Below, in pieces: positions 7,128 through 15,364 of a stretch of DNA of 31,357 nt. Position 1 is the first letter of the stretch; every line of letters starts with the position of its first letter. Source of the DNA: a virus; IMG/VR virus record IMGVR_UViG_3300025127_000143, positions 1-31,357 of that record; one strand, given 5' to 3'. A program made the position numbers and the translations under genes. The notes beneath the pieces were generated by a model. It ran no database searches. It was given only the letters and a program-made list of their open reading frames with translations, and was not told the origin of the DNA.

Positions 7128-8144
7128 GTGCCCAACCTGAACGACCTGAAAAAACAAGCCCAAGCGACTGTCTTCGACCCGGACTCCGGTGAGATGGTCC
7201 CGTCGAATGTGACGAACGAACTGCAAGCCGACCCATCCTCGCGGGTGGGTCGCCCCATCGCCTCAAGCGTGTGGGACGAAATCATGGCTGCTGCCGACCA
7301 CCAACCCGACTCCCTCATCTTCATGGGGCTTGTCGGGCCGGAAGGCGTCGGCAAGACCGGCATCGTCCTCGACAGCATGACCGACGAAGAGAAGGCGCGC
7401 GGCGACGTCGTGTTTGTCCTTGACTTCGATGGCGGCGGACAGACCACCCGCATGACGCATCACCGCGCGCATGCGACAAACATCCGATGTCTCAACCCCA
7501 ACGTGATGTTCCAGACCTTCGACGAAGATGGCGAGACGCGTGAAGCCATCGACTACCCTGCTACGCACCGCCGTGTGATGAAGGTGGGGCAGACGCTCGT
7601 CGACTGGGCAGCGAACCCCGGTGACCGACCTCGGCTTCACTCCGTGCTCATCACCGCTGTTGACCTGTGGGACAACGTCGCCAAGAACTGCATGTTCATC
7701 GAAGACCTCGGCACCGCCCCTGACGGCATTGGCGCCAAGGTCAAGCCTCACGAGCAAGTGGGCATGCGCTTCAACTGGCAGATTCGCACCACGCGATTCC
7801 ATCAACTGACCACCGTCGCGCGCACCCTGATGCAACTCGGTGTCCGTGTCTACTACGAAACGCACTTCTCCGACCTGCAGGACAAGACCGGCGCAGTCAT
7901 CGGGAAGAAGGCAGCGTGGGAGAAGCACACCCCCAACTACCTCAACCAAGTCCTCTACTTCCACAAGAGCAAGGTGCGCGGCGAGGACGGAAACCCAACC
8001 GGTGAGACGCGCTACGAGGTGGAGTTCGTCAAGTGCAAGACCAACCCGAAACTGCTCGACCAACGGCGCACCATCATGGTGACCAAGCAGGATGAGTCTC
8101 CTGAGTGGTTCGGCCTGCCTGAACTGAGGGAGGGCGGCGTTTGA
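7128..8144 (+). CDS. RecA/RadA-like (Sak4/AAA_24-type) recombinase ATPase
   Basis: A P-loop ATPase of the RecA superfamily type found in many phages and archaeal viruses, probably promoting strand annealing or exchange. Walker A is GPEGVGKT (about 70-77), followed by VVFVLDFDGGGQTTR, the strand plus acidic turn typical of Sak4/AAA_24 proteins. A likely Walker B strand is HSVLITAVDLWDN (about 172-184). There is no N-terminal HhH domain as in cellular RadA. GTG at 7128 is preferred over the GTG at 7119 because GGAG (7114-7117) is ten bases away, and because this start gives MPNLND, matching the start of the preceding gene. It ends in a TTGA overlap. The family is fairly sure; the exact recombination role is inferred. 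Confidence 0.75.
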   Translation: MPNLNDLKKQAQATVFDPDSGEMVPSNVTNELQADPSSRVGRPIASSVWDEIMAAADHQPDSLIFMGLVGPEGVGKTGIVLDSMTDEEKARGDVVFVLDFDGGGQTTRMTHHRAHATNIRCLNPNVMFQTFDEDGETREAIDYPATHRRVMKVGQTLVDWAANPGDRPRLHSVLITAVDLWDNVAKNCMFIEDLGTAPDGIGAKVKPHEQVGMRFNWQIRTTRFHQLTTVARTLMQLGVRVYYETHFSDLQDKTGAVIGKKAAWEKHTPNYLNQVLYFHKSKVRGEDGNPTGETRYEVEFVKCKTNPKLLDQRRTIMVTKQDESPEWFGLPELREGGV

Positions 8145-8506
8145 CTGAGTGGCCGAAGACGGGCGCTCCTGCCCACAACGAGGCTCAGCGAAGGAGCGAG
8201 GAGGACATCCCCCAAGCCAACCCCGAATGCCTCATGTGCGGCGGGAAAGGCATGCTCTACGAGCAGCGGTGGGACCCCCATCAGGAAGTCATGGTGACGG
8301 AGATGGACGCTTGTCCGTGCATCTTCAAGGAGTGGAAGCCAACGCCTGACCTTTCTTGTCGGACCTGCGGAGGGACGGGTGCTGTGCAGGAGCGGTTGCT
8401 CGTCAGGAAGATGGGCGTCATGGAGGAGGCCATCTTCTATTACGACTGCGTCTGCATGCGATACGTCGAACTCAGGAGGGGAGAGGATGATGCACATCAA
8501 GGGTGA
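8141..8506 (+). CDS. Double zinc-ribbon protein (DnaJ-type CxxCxGxG repeats), 121 aa
   Basis: Two copies of a cysteine motif are seen: CLMCGGKG followed about 20 residues later by CPC, and CRTCGGTG followed by CVC. These match the zinc-binding CxxCxGxG repeats of DnaJ-type proteins, so one or two zinc sites are likely. There is no J domain. The start is a TTG overlapping the stop of the RecA-like gene, with purine-rich GAGGGAGGG upstream. It could deliver partners to the chaperonin at 18216 or bind DNA or RNA. Neither role is shown by the sequence. It overlaps the next small zinc protein by 20 bases. Confidence 0.7.
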   Translation: MTEWPKTGAPAHNEAQRRSEEDIPQANPECLMCGGKGMLYEQRWDPHQEVMVTEMDACPCIFKEWKPTPDLSCRTCGGTGAVQERLLVRKMGVMEEAIFYYDCVCMRYVELRRGEDDAHQG

Positions 8507-8630
8507 GAACGGCGCGCGTCTTTGCGCTTCGCCGGGGGCCTTTGAGCAAGTCGGGGAAGACAAGGACCTCACGGTCTGCCCCAAGTGCGCAGCCATCCAC
8601 CTGACGCTCACCGGGGAGGGGTTGGAGTGA
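8487..8630 (+). CDS. Very small zinc-ribbon-like protein, 47 aa
   Basis: The real gene is the last part of a longer open frame. The start is at the ATGATG pair (8487/8490) behind GGAGGGGAGAGG, and the rest of the frame upstream lies inside the preceding gene. It contains one CPKC pair and a further cysteine 18 residues earlier, so it may bind zinc alone or with a partner. It ends in a GTGA overlap with the sliding clamp gene. The protein is too short to assign to a family. Confidence 0.6.
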   Translation: MMHIKGENGARLCASPGAFEQVGEDKDLTVCPKCAAIHLTLTGEGLE

Positions 8631-9382
8631 CTCAGGCCACCCTGAACAGGGAGGGCTTCATCGCCTTCCTGACCCACTTCGGTGACGGCGTCAACGACCT
8701 TCGCTTGGACATCGGCGACAACAAGGTGCACGGCGCGGTCGACGTGGCGACGCACTACTGTAGCCGCGACATGGCTGTCGTCATCGACTCAGGTGTGCGC
8801 TACGACGCAGGCCCCGTGTTCGTGCCCGACCTCTCCAAGTTGGTCACCTTCCTCAAGTCGAGCAAGGAAACGACCATCCTGCTCCGCCACACCAACAACG
8901 TCCTCAGCGTCAGCGCAGGGAGCGACCACTACAGCGTGCCCACGCACTCTCAGCCTCTCTCAGCCCTCACCATCAACAGGGCGGAAGAGGCCATCCGAGC
9001 CGCGAAGCAGAGCAACTGGTCGCGACTTGGTCGCGCGAAACTCGACGTGGAAGGCACGTTGGAGATGGGCAACCTGCACGGTCTTGGGACGATGACGAAA
9101 GTCACGGGCAAGGACAGCCCGGTGAGGATTGAAGTTCTCTTGGGTGAGATGACGGTGACCGCCGGTAATCACCGTGGCGCGCGTATGGCAAGAACCATCA
9201 GCATTGATGGCGGTGAGAACGGTGAGCATTCGACCACATTCGGGTCTTCGCTTCCCTCGCTGCTCACCTGTATGCCGAAGGGGCCTGTCTCTTTCTACAT
9301 GGGTGACCAGAGCGCGCTTGTTTTCTCCCACAACGAGTTGAGCAACCTGCTCATCCTCAAGCATCAGGAGGGCGTCGAGTGA
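8627..9382 (+). CDS. DNA polymerase sliding clamp (PCNA-like), 251 aa
   Basis: A ring-forming processivity factor for the polymerase is the best reading. The length (251 aa) is that of PCNA (about 245-250). The sequence shows the alternating strands and two short helices per half expected of the clamp fold, including the interdomain-like part FVPDLSKLVTFLKSS and a C-terminal strand NLLILKH. Sequence identity to cellular PCNA is clearly low; a gp45-like clamp is also possible. The context is strong: it lies directly before and overlapping PolB, and an RFC-like loader is in the same operon. The start is GTG at 8627, overlapping the previous TGA, with GGGGAGGGG upstream. The longer frame from 8585 is rejected. 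Confidence 0.7.
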   Translation: MTQATLNREGFIAFLTHFGDGVNDLRLDIGDNKVHGAVDVATHYCSRDMAVVIDSGVRYDAGPVFVPDLSKLVTFLKSSKETTILLRHTNNVLSVSAGSDHYSVPTHSQPLSALTINRAEEAIRAAKQSNWSRLGRAKLDVEGTLEMGNLHGLGTMTKVTGKDSPVRIEVLLGEMTVTAGNHRGARMARTISIDGGENGEHSTTFGSSLPSLLTCMPKGPVSFYMGDQSALVFSHNELSNLLILKHQEGVE

Positions 9383-11730
9383 TTGCTGACGCCATCTACC
9401 GTGACGATGAGCCGCCGTTGCTTTACCTGCGACACAGAGAGAACGGCGTGCTCAAAGAGCAACGCATCGAGGACTACCGACCTCACATGTTCATCCCTGC
9501 AGGGACTGCTGACTACGTCATCAATCACATGCTCCGGGGCTTCCCCGGAGCCGAGGTGCTCAAGGACAAAACCTACCGCGGACTTGACGGCGCGCCCCTT
9601 TGGCGCGTAGAGGCAGACAACCCTTACGACATCAGTCGGATGCGCGACATGGTGGCGCGCTCCTATGAGGGCGACGTCCGCTTTGTTGACCAATACCTCA
9701 TTGAGAATGTGCCTGAGATGCCTGAGTGGGAGCCGCGCAAGTGGTGGTATGATATTGAGTGCAACACCGGAGACGACAAGTTCACCACGGTCATCGCCGT
9801 CATCGACTCAGACCTCCCTCTCCCCCGCGTTTTCGCATGGGCTGACGAGCAGACCAACTGCCCCTACGGCAAGTTCGACAACGGCTCTCTCTACACGAGA
9901 GAAGTGCGCGGCGAGGAATACTTCTTGACCCTCTACCGTTCCGAGAAGAAACTCTACGATGGGTTCATCGAGTTCCTTAACGAGCGCAACCCCGACATGA
10001 TGATTGCCCACGCAGGCACCTTCTTCGACATCCCCCACATGATGGAGCGTCTCGACAAAATCTACGGCTCCGGCGGCGCTTCAAAACTCAGCCCTGTCGG
10101 CGTCGTTCGCTACCCCAAGAAGGGAGAGCGCTACAGACACGACGCTCAGCCCATCGCAGGACGTTGGCAGTTCGACACCGCCGCGCCCGCAGGTTCCGGC
10201 ACCGGCTTTGAGCGGGTCTGGAAGGACAGCGGCGGTGGTCAGTTGCCCAATTTGAAACTCAACACCATCGCCGAAACGCTCGACCTCGGCTCCAAGTTGA
10301 CCGAGGAGATTGAGGGGATGACCGTTCACAACGGTTGGTATGATTACTGGGCCGAGTTCGTCGACTACTGTCTTCTCGACACCGTGCTGCTGCGCGGCAT
10401 CGACGAGGCTCGCAACGTCACCGACTTCTTCGTCGAAATGGTGCGCCTTTGCGGCGTGTCCATGCAGTCGGCCACCAACGTCACCAACTTTGCGCGCGGC
10501 CTCATTTCGCGCCGCACCGAGTTGAAGGCCCCTTCTCGCTTCAGGGCTGAGAAGGTGGACCTCCAAGGTGCTGAGTTCATCATGAAGGATAACGGACTCT
10601 ATGAGGGCGTAGCAGTTATCGACTACAAGGGCCTCTACCCTTCGCTGATGAGCGGCTACAACCTGTGTTGGACTACCAAGCGTGACGGACCCGGCGAGGG
10701 TATCATCGCGATGGAGAACGGCACCTATTGGGACCAGACGGAGAAGGGCATTCTGCCCAAAATCGTCGATTACCTCTTCGACTACCGCGCCATCTGCAAG
10801 CAGAACATGCGCGATGCTGAAACTAAGGAGCAGCGTGCGGCATGGAACACCACTCAGTCAGCGGTCAAGCGCGTGATGGCGAGCCTGTATGGGATGTGCG
10901 CGCACATTGGTTTCGGATGGGCTGACCTCGACATCGCAACGACCATCCTTTCCGAAGGGCGGCGGTGCATTTCGTTGCTCGATAGCGTTGCGACGCGTAT
11001 GGGCTACAACGTCCTCTACGGTTTCACCGACTCGGCGTTCATCCAAGTGCCGCAGGATGAGGCAGAAGCCCTTGCTGTCCGCATCACGGACGCGGTGCAG
11101 GAAACGACGGGCAACGACATGCTCATCGCTGAGTTGGAGGCTTACATGCCCTACTGGTTGCTCGCAGGCAAGAACCGCTATGCAGGCAAGGTGTCCTTCC
11201 CACCGGAGGACGCGGGCAAACTCAAATGCGCCAACTTCACCAAGGGTAGCAACCTCGCTCCCGTGAGCAAGCAAGTCGAACTCGACGTGCTGAATCTTGT
11301 GACTGACGGGGCGTCTGAAGCAGAGGTGCGCGAAGCCGTTCTCGCTTTGGCGATGCCCATCAGGCGCGGAGAGATGACGCTCAAGAGCGTCTCTCAATCG
11401 ACACGCATCAGCAACGACCCTGAGCGATACAAGGTCGTCTCAGGAGCCTCCAAGGCAGCGCTCTACTACAACAAATACATCGCGACAGACGACACCGTCT
11501 TCTGCGCCGGTGATTCGGTTGCATGGACCTACGTCTCTGCACCACGTCTCGGCGACCCCGACACTAAAGTTGTCGCCTACCGCGATGAGGCCGAACTCGA
11601 CGGATTCCAACTGGATTCGAGGACCATCGTCGAGAAGAACATCAAAAAGAAAATCGAATCCATCTTCAACGTCTTAGGGTGGGACGTTGATGCTGCAATC
11701 GGGACCCCCCGACCCGCCCAATACTGGTGA
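9379..11730 (+). CDS. polB: Family B DNA polymerase with 3'-5' exonuclease
   Basis: This is the replicative DNA polymerase. Exonuclease motifs: Exo I YDIE at 124-127; Exo II region AHAGTFFD at 210-217, where the usual asparagine seems replaced by alanine; Exo III YCLLD at 330-334. Polymerase motifs: A, DYKGLYPSL at 415-423 (catalytic D415); B, KRVMASLYG at 497-505; C, YGFTDS at 547-552; and the KKRY-like KNRYAG at 598-603. Motif C is unusual: the first aspartate of DTD is phenylalanine, while the second, catalytic one (D551) is kept. At 783 aa the length is normal for archaeal and viral PolB. The start is a GTG overlapping the clamp stop, with AGGAGG seven bases upstream. Confidence 0.95.
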   Translation: MIADAIYRDDEPPLLYLRHRENGVLKEQRIEDYRPHMFIPAGTADYVINHMLRGFPGAEVLKDKTYRGLDGAPLWRVEADNPYDISRMRDMVARSYEGDVRFVDQYLIENVPEMPEWEPRKWWYDIECNTGDDKFTTVIAVIDSDLPLPRVFAWADEQTNCPYGKFDNGSLYTREVRGEEYFLTLYRSEKKLYDGFIEFLNERNPDMMIAHAGTFFDIPHMMERLDKIYGSGGASKLSPVGVVRYPKKGERYRHDAQPIAGRWQFDTAAPAGSGTGFERVWKDSGGGQLPNLKLNTIAETLDLGSKLTEEIEGMTVHNGWYDYWAEFVDYCLLDTVLLRGIDEARNVTDFFVEMVRLCGVSMQSATNVTNFARGLISRRTELKAPSRFRAEKVDLQGAEFIMKDNGLYEGVAVIDYKGLYPSLMSGYNLCWTTKRDGPGEGIIAMENGTYWDQTEKGILPKIVDYLFDYRAICKQNMRDAETKEQRAAWNTTQSAVKRVMASLYGMCAHIGFGWADLDIATTILSEGRRCISLLDSVATRMGYNVLYGFTDSAFIQVPQDEAEALAVRITDAVQETTGNDMLIAELEAYMPYWLLAGKNRYAGKVSFPPEDAGKLKCANFTKGSNLAPVSKQVELDVLNLVTDGASEAEVREAVLALAMPIRRGEMTLKSVSQSTRISNDPERYKVVSGASKAALYYNKYIATDDTVFCAGDSVAWTYVSAPRLGDPDTKVVAYRDEAELDGFQLDSRTIVEKNIKKKIESIFNVLGWDVDAAIGTPRPAQYW

Positions 11731-11735
11731 TGACC

Positions 11736-11945
11736 ATGAACAACAAAGAACTGAAAGAACAAATTGACCAACTGACTGCGCGCGTCGACATGCTGACGCG
11801 ACTCGTAGATGAGATGGCTGAAGAACACAACGAACTGACCCGGCTGCGTAAAGCCGTGGGTGAGATGCAACAACTGCTACAGAAGGACGGCAAGTGGTTC
11901 GTCCACGACGTCAACGTGTCTCCTGAGAAGGGGGTGAAGTATTGA
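11736..11945 (+). CDS. Small coiled-coil protein, 69 aa
   Basis: Residues 1-50 form an amphipathic heptad pattern (LKEQIDQLTARVDMLTRLVDEM), a clear coiled coil, followed by a short tail with WFVHDVNV. It may dimerise or act as a protein adaptor. ATG at 11736 is chosen over GTG 11727 and ATG 11730 because the bases from 11737 (TGAACAACAAAGAA) match exactly the start of the small gene at 1796. It probably depends on translation of PolB just before it. No family is recognised. Confidence 0.7.
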   Translation: MNNKELKEQIDQLTARVDMLTRLVDEMAEEHNELTRLRKAVGEMQQLLQKDGKWFVHDVNVSPEKGVKY

Positions 11946-12232
11946 AGGTGACCCTTCACTACACCACCCCCGTCCACGGCGAGGAGCATCAAATCGAAGG
12001 CGACCTCGTCTTTGGTGACGCGCTTCTCAACGAATACATGGGCGTCAGGACCGACGAAGGCGTGCACCTGATTCCCGGCGGGTTGGTGTTGCGCATCTTC
12101 ACAACGGAGTTTGACTCCGACCTCTACGAAGTGGACGTTGAGAGCGTGCGTGCATCAAAGCACCTCGCCCTCAAGCGTATCAACGAGGAGCAGCAGCGAG
12201 AGAAGCATCCGAGGAGCGGGTTTCATGGCTAA
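11942..12232 (+). CDS. Small hypothetical protein, 96 aa
   Basis: The protein is unrecognised. It starts with TTG overlapping the stop of the coiled-coil gene, behind GAGAAGGGGGTGAAG. The first 65 residues alternate strands (KVTLHYTTP, LVLRIFTTEF) and charged turns, which suggests a small beta-rich fold. The last 30 are basic and helical (LALKRINEEQQREK). There are no cysteines, so it is not a zinc protein. It overlaps the Cas4-like nuclease gene by eight bases and could be its partner, but there is no direct sign of that. Confidence 0.65.
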   Translation: MKVTLHYTTPVHGEEHQIEGDLVFGDALLNEYMGVRTDEGVHLIPGGLVLRIFTTEFDSDLYEVDVESVRASKHLALKRINEEQQREKHPRSGFHG

Positions 12233-13142
12233 GGTCTACCCCGACGGCTCATCCTACGCGTGGACGCCTGAGATGGGCGAGGACGGCATCATCATCCGCA
12301 TGAGCAAATCGACAGCAGGTTCCTACGATTGGTGCGTGCAGCAAATGTGGTTGCAGCAGAACTTCCCCAAGGAGCAGGGCCTCGTCAAGCACCTCGTCCT
12401 CGGCGATGACGTGCACAACGGCCTCGACCTCTTCTACCAAGGGATTGACGAGAAGCATCTTGAAACAATGACGCGTCTGTTGGAGTCTGGCGCTGATTTG
12501 ACGGACTACCTCACCTCCTTGGTGCCCAACGAAGACACCATCATCAAGAATCGGCGCGCGGAGAACGAAGACTTCCCCTTCTATCACGACGATTACTACC
12601 GCAACATGAAGTGGCTGATGGAATATGAGAACGCGCGTATGAAAATGGCCCCCAACAGCCTGATGCCTCTCGCCAACGAGGTTAGGCTTGAAGTCCGATT
12701 GGAAGTCGACGTGCCCCCTTACGGCCTTGTCCCCGTGCAATTCGTCGGCATCATCGACCGCGTCTTTGAGGCACCCGGCGGTGGCCTCATGCTCTTTGAA
12801 CTCAAGACCGGCAAGTGGAGAGACGACAAGATGGCTCAGATGCGGAAGGAGATGTCCTACTACAAGTTCCTCATTGAGAATGCAGGCAGCGAATACCTCG
12901 CGGAGCGCAACATCGACAGGGAAGTGACGCATTGGGGATGGCGCTACTCAGCCGCTGACCATTGGACGATTGAAAAGGTGAAGGCTGTGAGTGAACGACT
13001 CCTCCATAAGCGAGTGCGCGACCTCATCACCGCCTACATGAAGCAAGACTTCCCGTTGGCGAATGCTGACTTCAAATGCTCTTACTGCGAATACGTTGAG
13101 TTGTGTCCGAAATACGCCATTCAAGTGGAGGGCGGGGCGTGA
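12225..13142 (+). CDS. Cas4/RecB-like PD-(D/E)XK nuclease with Fe-S-type cysteines
   Basis: A 305-aa nuclease of the Cas4/AddB type, likely trimming DNA ends during replication or recombination. Visible elements: Cys37 in an N-terminal helix (SYDWCVQQMW); GDDVH with His64, the RecB motif I histidine; D178 in GIIDRV; ELK at 192-194; and a QxxxY-like helix EMSYYKF. Three C-terminal cysteines (C285, C288, C294 in CSYCEYVELC) together with Cys37 make the four ligands of a 4Fe-4S cluster. ATG at 12225 is selected; the longer frame from 12111 runs through the previous gene. There is no CRISPR array in the window, and phage and viral Cas4-like nucleases usually serve recombination. It overlaps the primase gene by GTGA. 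Confidence 0.85.
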   Translation: MAKVYPDGSSYAWTPEMGEDGIIIRMSKSTAGSYDWCVQQMWLQQNFPKEQGLVKHLVLGDDVHNGLDLFYQGIDEKHLETMTRLLESGADLTDYLTSLVPNEDTIIKNRRAENEDFPFYHDDYYRNMKWLMEYENARMKMAPNSLMPLANEVRLEVRLEVDVPPYGLVPVQFVGIIDRVFEAPGGGLMLFELKTGKWRDDKMAQMRKEMSYYKFLIENAGSEYLAERNIDREVTHWGWRYSAADHWTIEKVKAVSERLLHKRVRDLITAYMKQDFPLANADFKCSYCEYVELCPKYAIQVEGGA

Positions 13143-14215
13143 CCCCCCTCAAGTTTCACTACCCCAAGGAAGTCGGCCTCTTCAGGAAGGTTGTCCGCTC
13201 GGAGTCCGAGTTGGAGAAATACTGGCGCGCGCTTGAGAACTCACAATGTGCGTTCATGAGCGTCTACGGCTTCCGCGGTCTGCAGCCAAACGAGCGGCGC
13301 GCGGAATACAACACCGCCATCATTCGCCACTTCGTGCTCGACTTCGACAAGAAATACCGCAAGGGTAGCAACATGGTGGAGGTCGAGGGCGACGAAGTCG
13401 TCGAGCAAGTGCGCCGTCTCCATCAGTTCCTCCTCGATGCCAACATCAACCACGGCGTGTGGTTCAGCGGCAACGGCTTCCACATTTGGGTCAGCCTCGA
13501 CAAGACCTACCTCGCGTCGAGCGGTTGGCATGCCTCACAGATTCGCGCTGCAGGCAAGAGCATCATCAACGAGTGGAAGAAGGACATGGAACTCTACTGC
13601 ATGGACCCGACGGTGCCCTTCGACTTGGCCCGCGTTATCCGCATCCCCAATTCGTATAACGCGAAGCAGCACGTTCTCCGGTGGAGCATCCCGCTCAACA
13701 CCGAGGAACTGATGGGTATGACGTGGAATGAAATCTGCAACATGGCCCACAAGGCGCGCAACACCGCATTCATCTACGGTGAGAAGGGTGTCGTGCTTGA
13801 GGTCAAGAAGATGCGCGAGCGTCGTTTCAAGGCCACAGGTGCACCCGTCGAGTTCGACACGGTCAAGATGGGCAGCATCAAGATTCTACCCTGCCTGATG
13901 GAAGCAGCCTGCGTGGTTGGCAGCAACCCGCCTCATATCGGACGAGTCAGCCTCGCCATCTACTTGTCGTCGCGCCTTCGCAACTTCCTGCCAGTTGAGC
14001 GCACCACGATGCAGATGCGCGAAAAGCACATCGTCACCCTGTCTGAGTTCATCGCTACGCTCCAATGGGCCGACTACGACCCCGGCGTCACCGAATACCA
14101 AGTGCGCTCCATCGTGGAGCGTGGCTACTCCGAGCGATGTGAATCGTTGATTGGGAAGGGTCTATGCGTGGGTCGATGCACCCTTTGGGATGGGACAGGT
14201 GTTCACGATGAGTGA
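13139..14215 (+). CDS. Archaeo-eukaryotic primase with PriL-like C-terminal domain
   Basis: The enzyme makes primers for PolB. Its N-terminal half is an AEP catalytic domain: metal-binding LDFD at 67-70, SGNGFHIW at 110-117 (the S-G-x-G-x-H motif), and FDLARVIRIPNS at 161-172. The C-terminal half (about 245-358) has the look of the PriL Fe-S domain: LPCLMEAA, HIGRVSLAIYLSSRL, WADYDPGVTEYQVRSIV, then CESLIGKGLCVGRC, which gives the needed cysteines. So PriS-like and PriL-like parts are joined in one 358-aa chain, much shorter than two cellular subunits. GTG at 13139 overlaps the nuclease stop. The catalytic assignment is strong; the PriL part is judged by pattern. Confidence 0.88.
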   Translation: MTPLKFHYPKEVGLFRKVVRSESELEKYWRALENSQCAFMSVYGFRGLQPNERRAEYNTAIIRHFVLDFDKKYRKGSNMVEVEGDEVVEQVRRLHQFLLDANINHGVWFSGNGFHIWVSLDKTYLASSGWHASQIRAAGKSIINEWKKDMELYCMDPTVPFDLARVIRIPNSYNAKQHVLRWSIPLNTEELMGMTWNEICNMAHKARNTAFIYGEKGVVLEVKKMRERRFKATGAPVEFDTVKMGSIKILPCLMEAACVVGSNPPHIGRVSLAIYLSSRLRNFLPVERTTMQMREKHIVTLSEFIATLQWADYDPGVTEYQVRSIVERGYSERCESLIGKGLCVGRCTLWDGTGVHDE

Positions 14216-14477
14216 AAGGCAATACGCATTCATCGCATGGACCGGCAGGCGCAAGGGGTCGAAGGGAGCGATGGGAGTCCTTCAATCCACGAAACCTGTT
14301 CATCTTGTGCTCAAGCGACGAGACGGCTCCGTGAAGGAGAACGACGCCTCTCTGTGCGGGATGGTTGTCGTCGGTGGCCGCGATTGGGATATTGTCGATG
14401 AAGCACCTGAGCGCATCTGTGCGCGCTGCCAGAAGTTCTCCAAGAGATTTGAGAAGAACAGGGGGCGAGAATGGTGA
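14208..14477 (+). CDS. Small protein with CxxC motif, 89 aa
   Basis: The protein is unrecognised. It is basic, with a beta-rich start (RQYAFIAWTGRR, HLVLKRRDG) and an ICARCQKF motif near the end plus one further cysteine (SLCGM). A zinc site is plausible. ATG at 14208 overlaps the primase stop by eight bases. The longer frame from 14151 lies inside the primase gene. It ends overlapping the HNH gene start. Confidence 0.6.
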   Translation: MSERQYAFIAWTGRRKGSKGAMGVLQSTKPVHLVLKRRDGSVKENDASLCGMVVVGGRDWDIVDEAPERICARCQKFSKRFEKNRGREW

Positions 14478-15364
14478 CGCGTGAGTGCATCGAATGCGGC
14501 ACGACGTTTGAGGCTGCGCGGCACAACGTGAAAGTGTGCTCAGACGCTTGCAGGAAGAAGCGCAACGCACAGAAATCGCGTAGGTATTACCACCGAAAGA
14601 AAAGAGAATGCCCACCGGCCCCGAAGGTCTTCGCCCCACGCGATTGCGCAATCTGCGAAGCCGCCTTCGACCCTTCTGTAGAATACACGCTGCCTCATGG
14701 TGGCTTGGTGAAAAGGAATACCGGTCGCATGTATTGTTCAGACGAGTGCGCGACGGAGGCAATACTGCGCAAGTTGAGAAACCCTATCGCCTCCCGTGAA
14801 TGTGAAAAATGCGGAACTGCTTTTGAAACGAACATACCCCACCGAAGGTTTTGCGAAGTCACATGTAGGAGAGAGTTCAATGGTGGATATACGTCTTCTG
14901 TTGGTGAGACAAAGGAGTGCAAAGGGTGTGAAAACACGTTTGAGGTGAAGAACTCACAACAGTTGTTCTGCACAAACCAATGCAAAGTCAAGTATCATAG
15001 AATCAATACAAAACACAAACCATACGCTGAGTTGACCCATACTCAAAAAATCAACGCTCGGGTTCGTGCTTCGGTGCGCGGTCATCTGAGAAAGCGAGGT
15101 CTGTCGAAGACACACAAGACGTTCGATATTCTCGGCTACACACCCACCCAACTCATGCACCATCTTGAATCGCAATTCGTTGAAGGCATGTCGTGGGACA
15201 ACATGAGTGAATGGCACATTGACCATATTCGCCCTGTTTCATCCTTCACGTTCACCTCTATGAACGACCCTGAGTTCAAGGCGTGTTGGGTGTTGGAGAA
15301 CCTGCAACCGCTATGGGCTTTCGACAACATGAGCAAGGGTGCAAAATGGGAGGGAGCACAATGA
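14471..15364 (+). CDS. HNH endonuclease with several N-terminal zinc fingers
   Basis: A likely homing-type nuclease, 297 aa. The N-terminal 180 residues carry repeated CxxC...CxxxC units (C6, C9, C23, C27 first; further sets begin CAIC, CEKC and CKGC), giving four zinc-finger-like modules that probably read DNA. A basic linker follows. The C-terminus holds the HNH nuclease: WHIDHIRPVSSF, then W-x-x-x-NLQPLWAFDNMSKG. Parts of the gene, about 14860-15030, are more AT-rich than the flanking genes, which suggests separate arrival. It sits between the primase and the XPF-type nuclease and joins both by overlaps, so it is inserted neatly into the operon. A free-standing homing endonuclease is the best reading. 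Confidence 0.85.
   Translation: MVTRECIECGTTFEAARHNVKVCSDACRKKRNAQKSRRYYHRKKRECPPAPKVFAPRDCAICEAAFDPSVEYTLPHGGLVKRNTGRMYCSDECATEAILRKLRNPIASRECEKCGTAFETNIPHRRFCEVTCRREFNGGYTSSVGETKECKGCENTFEVKNSQQLFCTNQCKVKYHRINTKHKPYAELTHTQKINARVRASVRGHLRKRGLSKTHKTFDILGYTPTQLMHHLESQFVEGMSWDNMSEWHIDHIRPVSSFTFTSMNDPEFKACWVLENLQPLWAFDNMSKGAKWEGAQ

Noticed and set aside
5926-7266. 446-codon open frame on the - strand opposite the candidate ssDNA-binding gene
   Set aside because: It mirrors the + strand gene's codon pattern, has low-complexity Val/Gly/Glu/Asp-rich composition, and crosses the junction of two well-supported genes.
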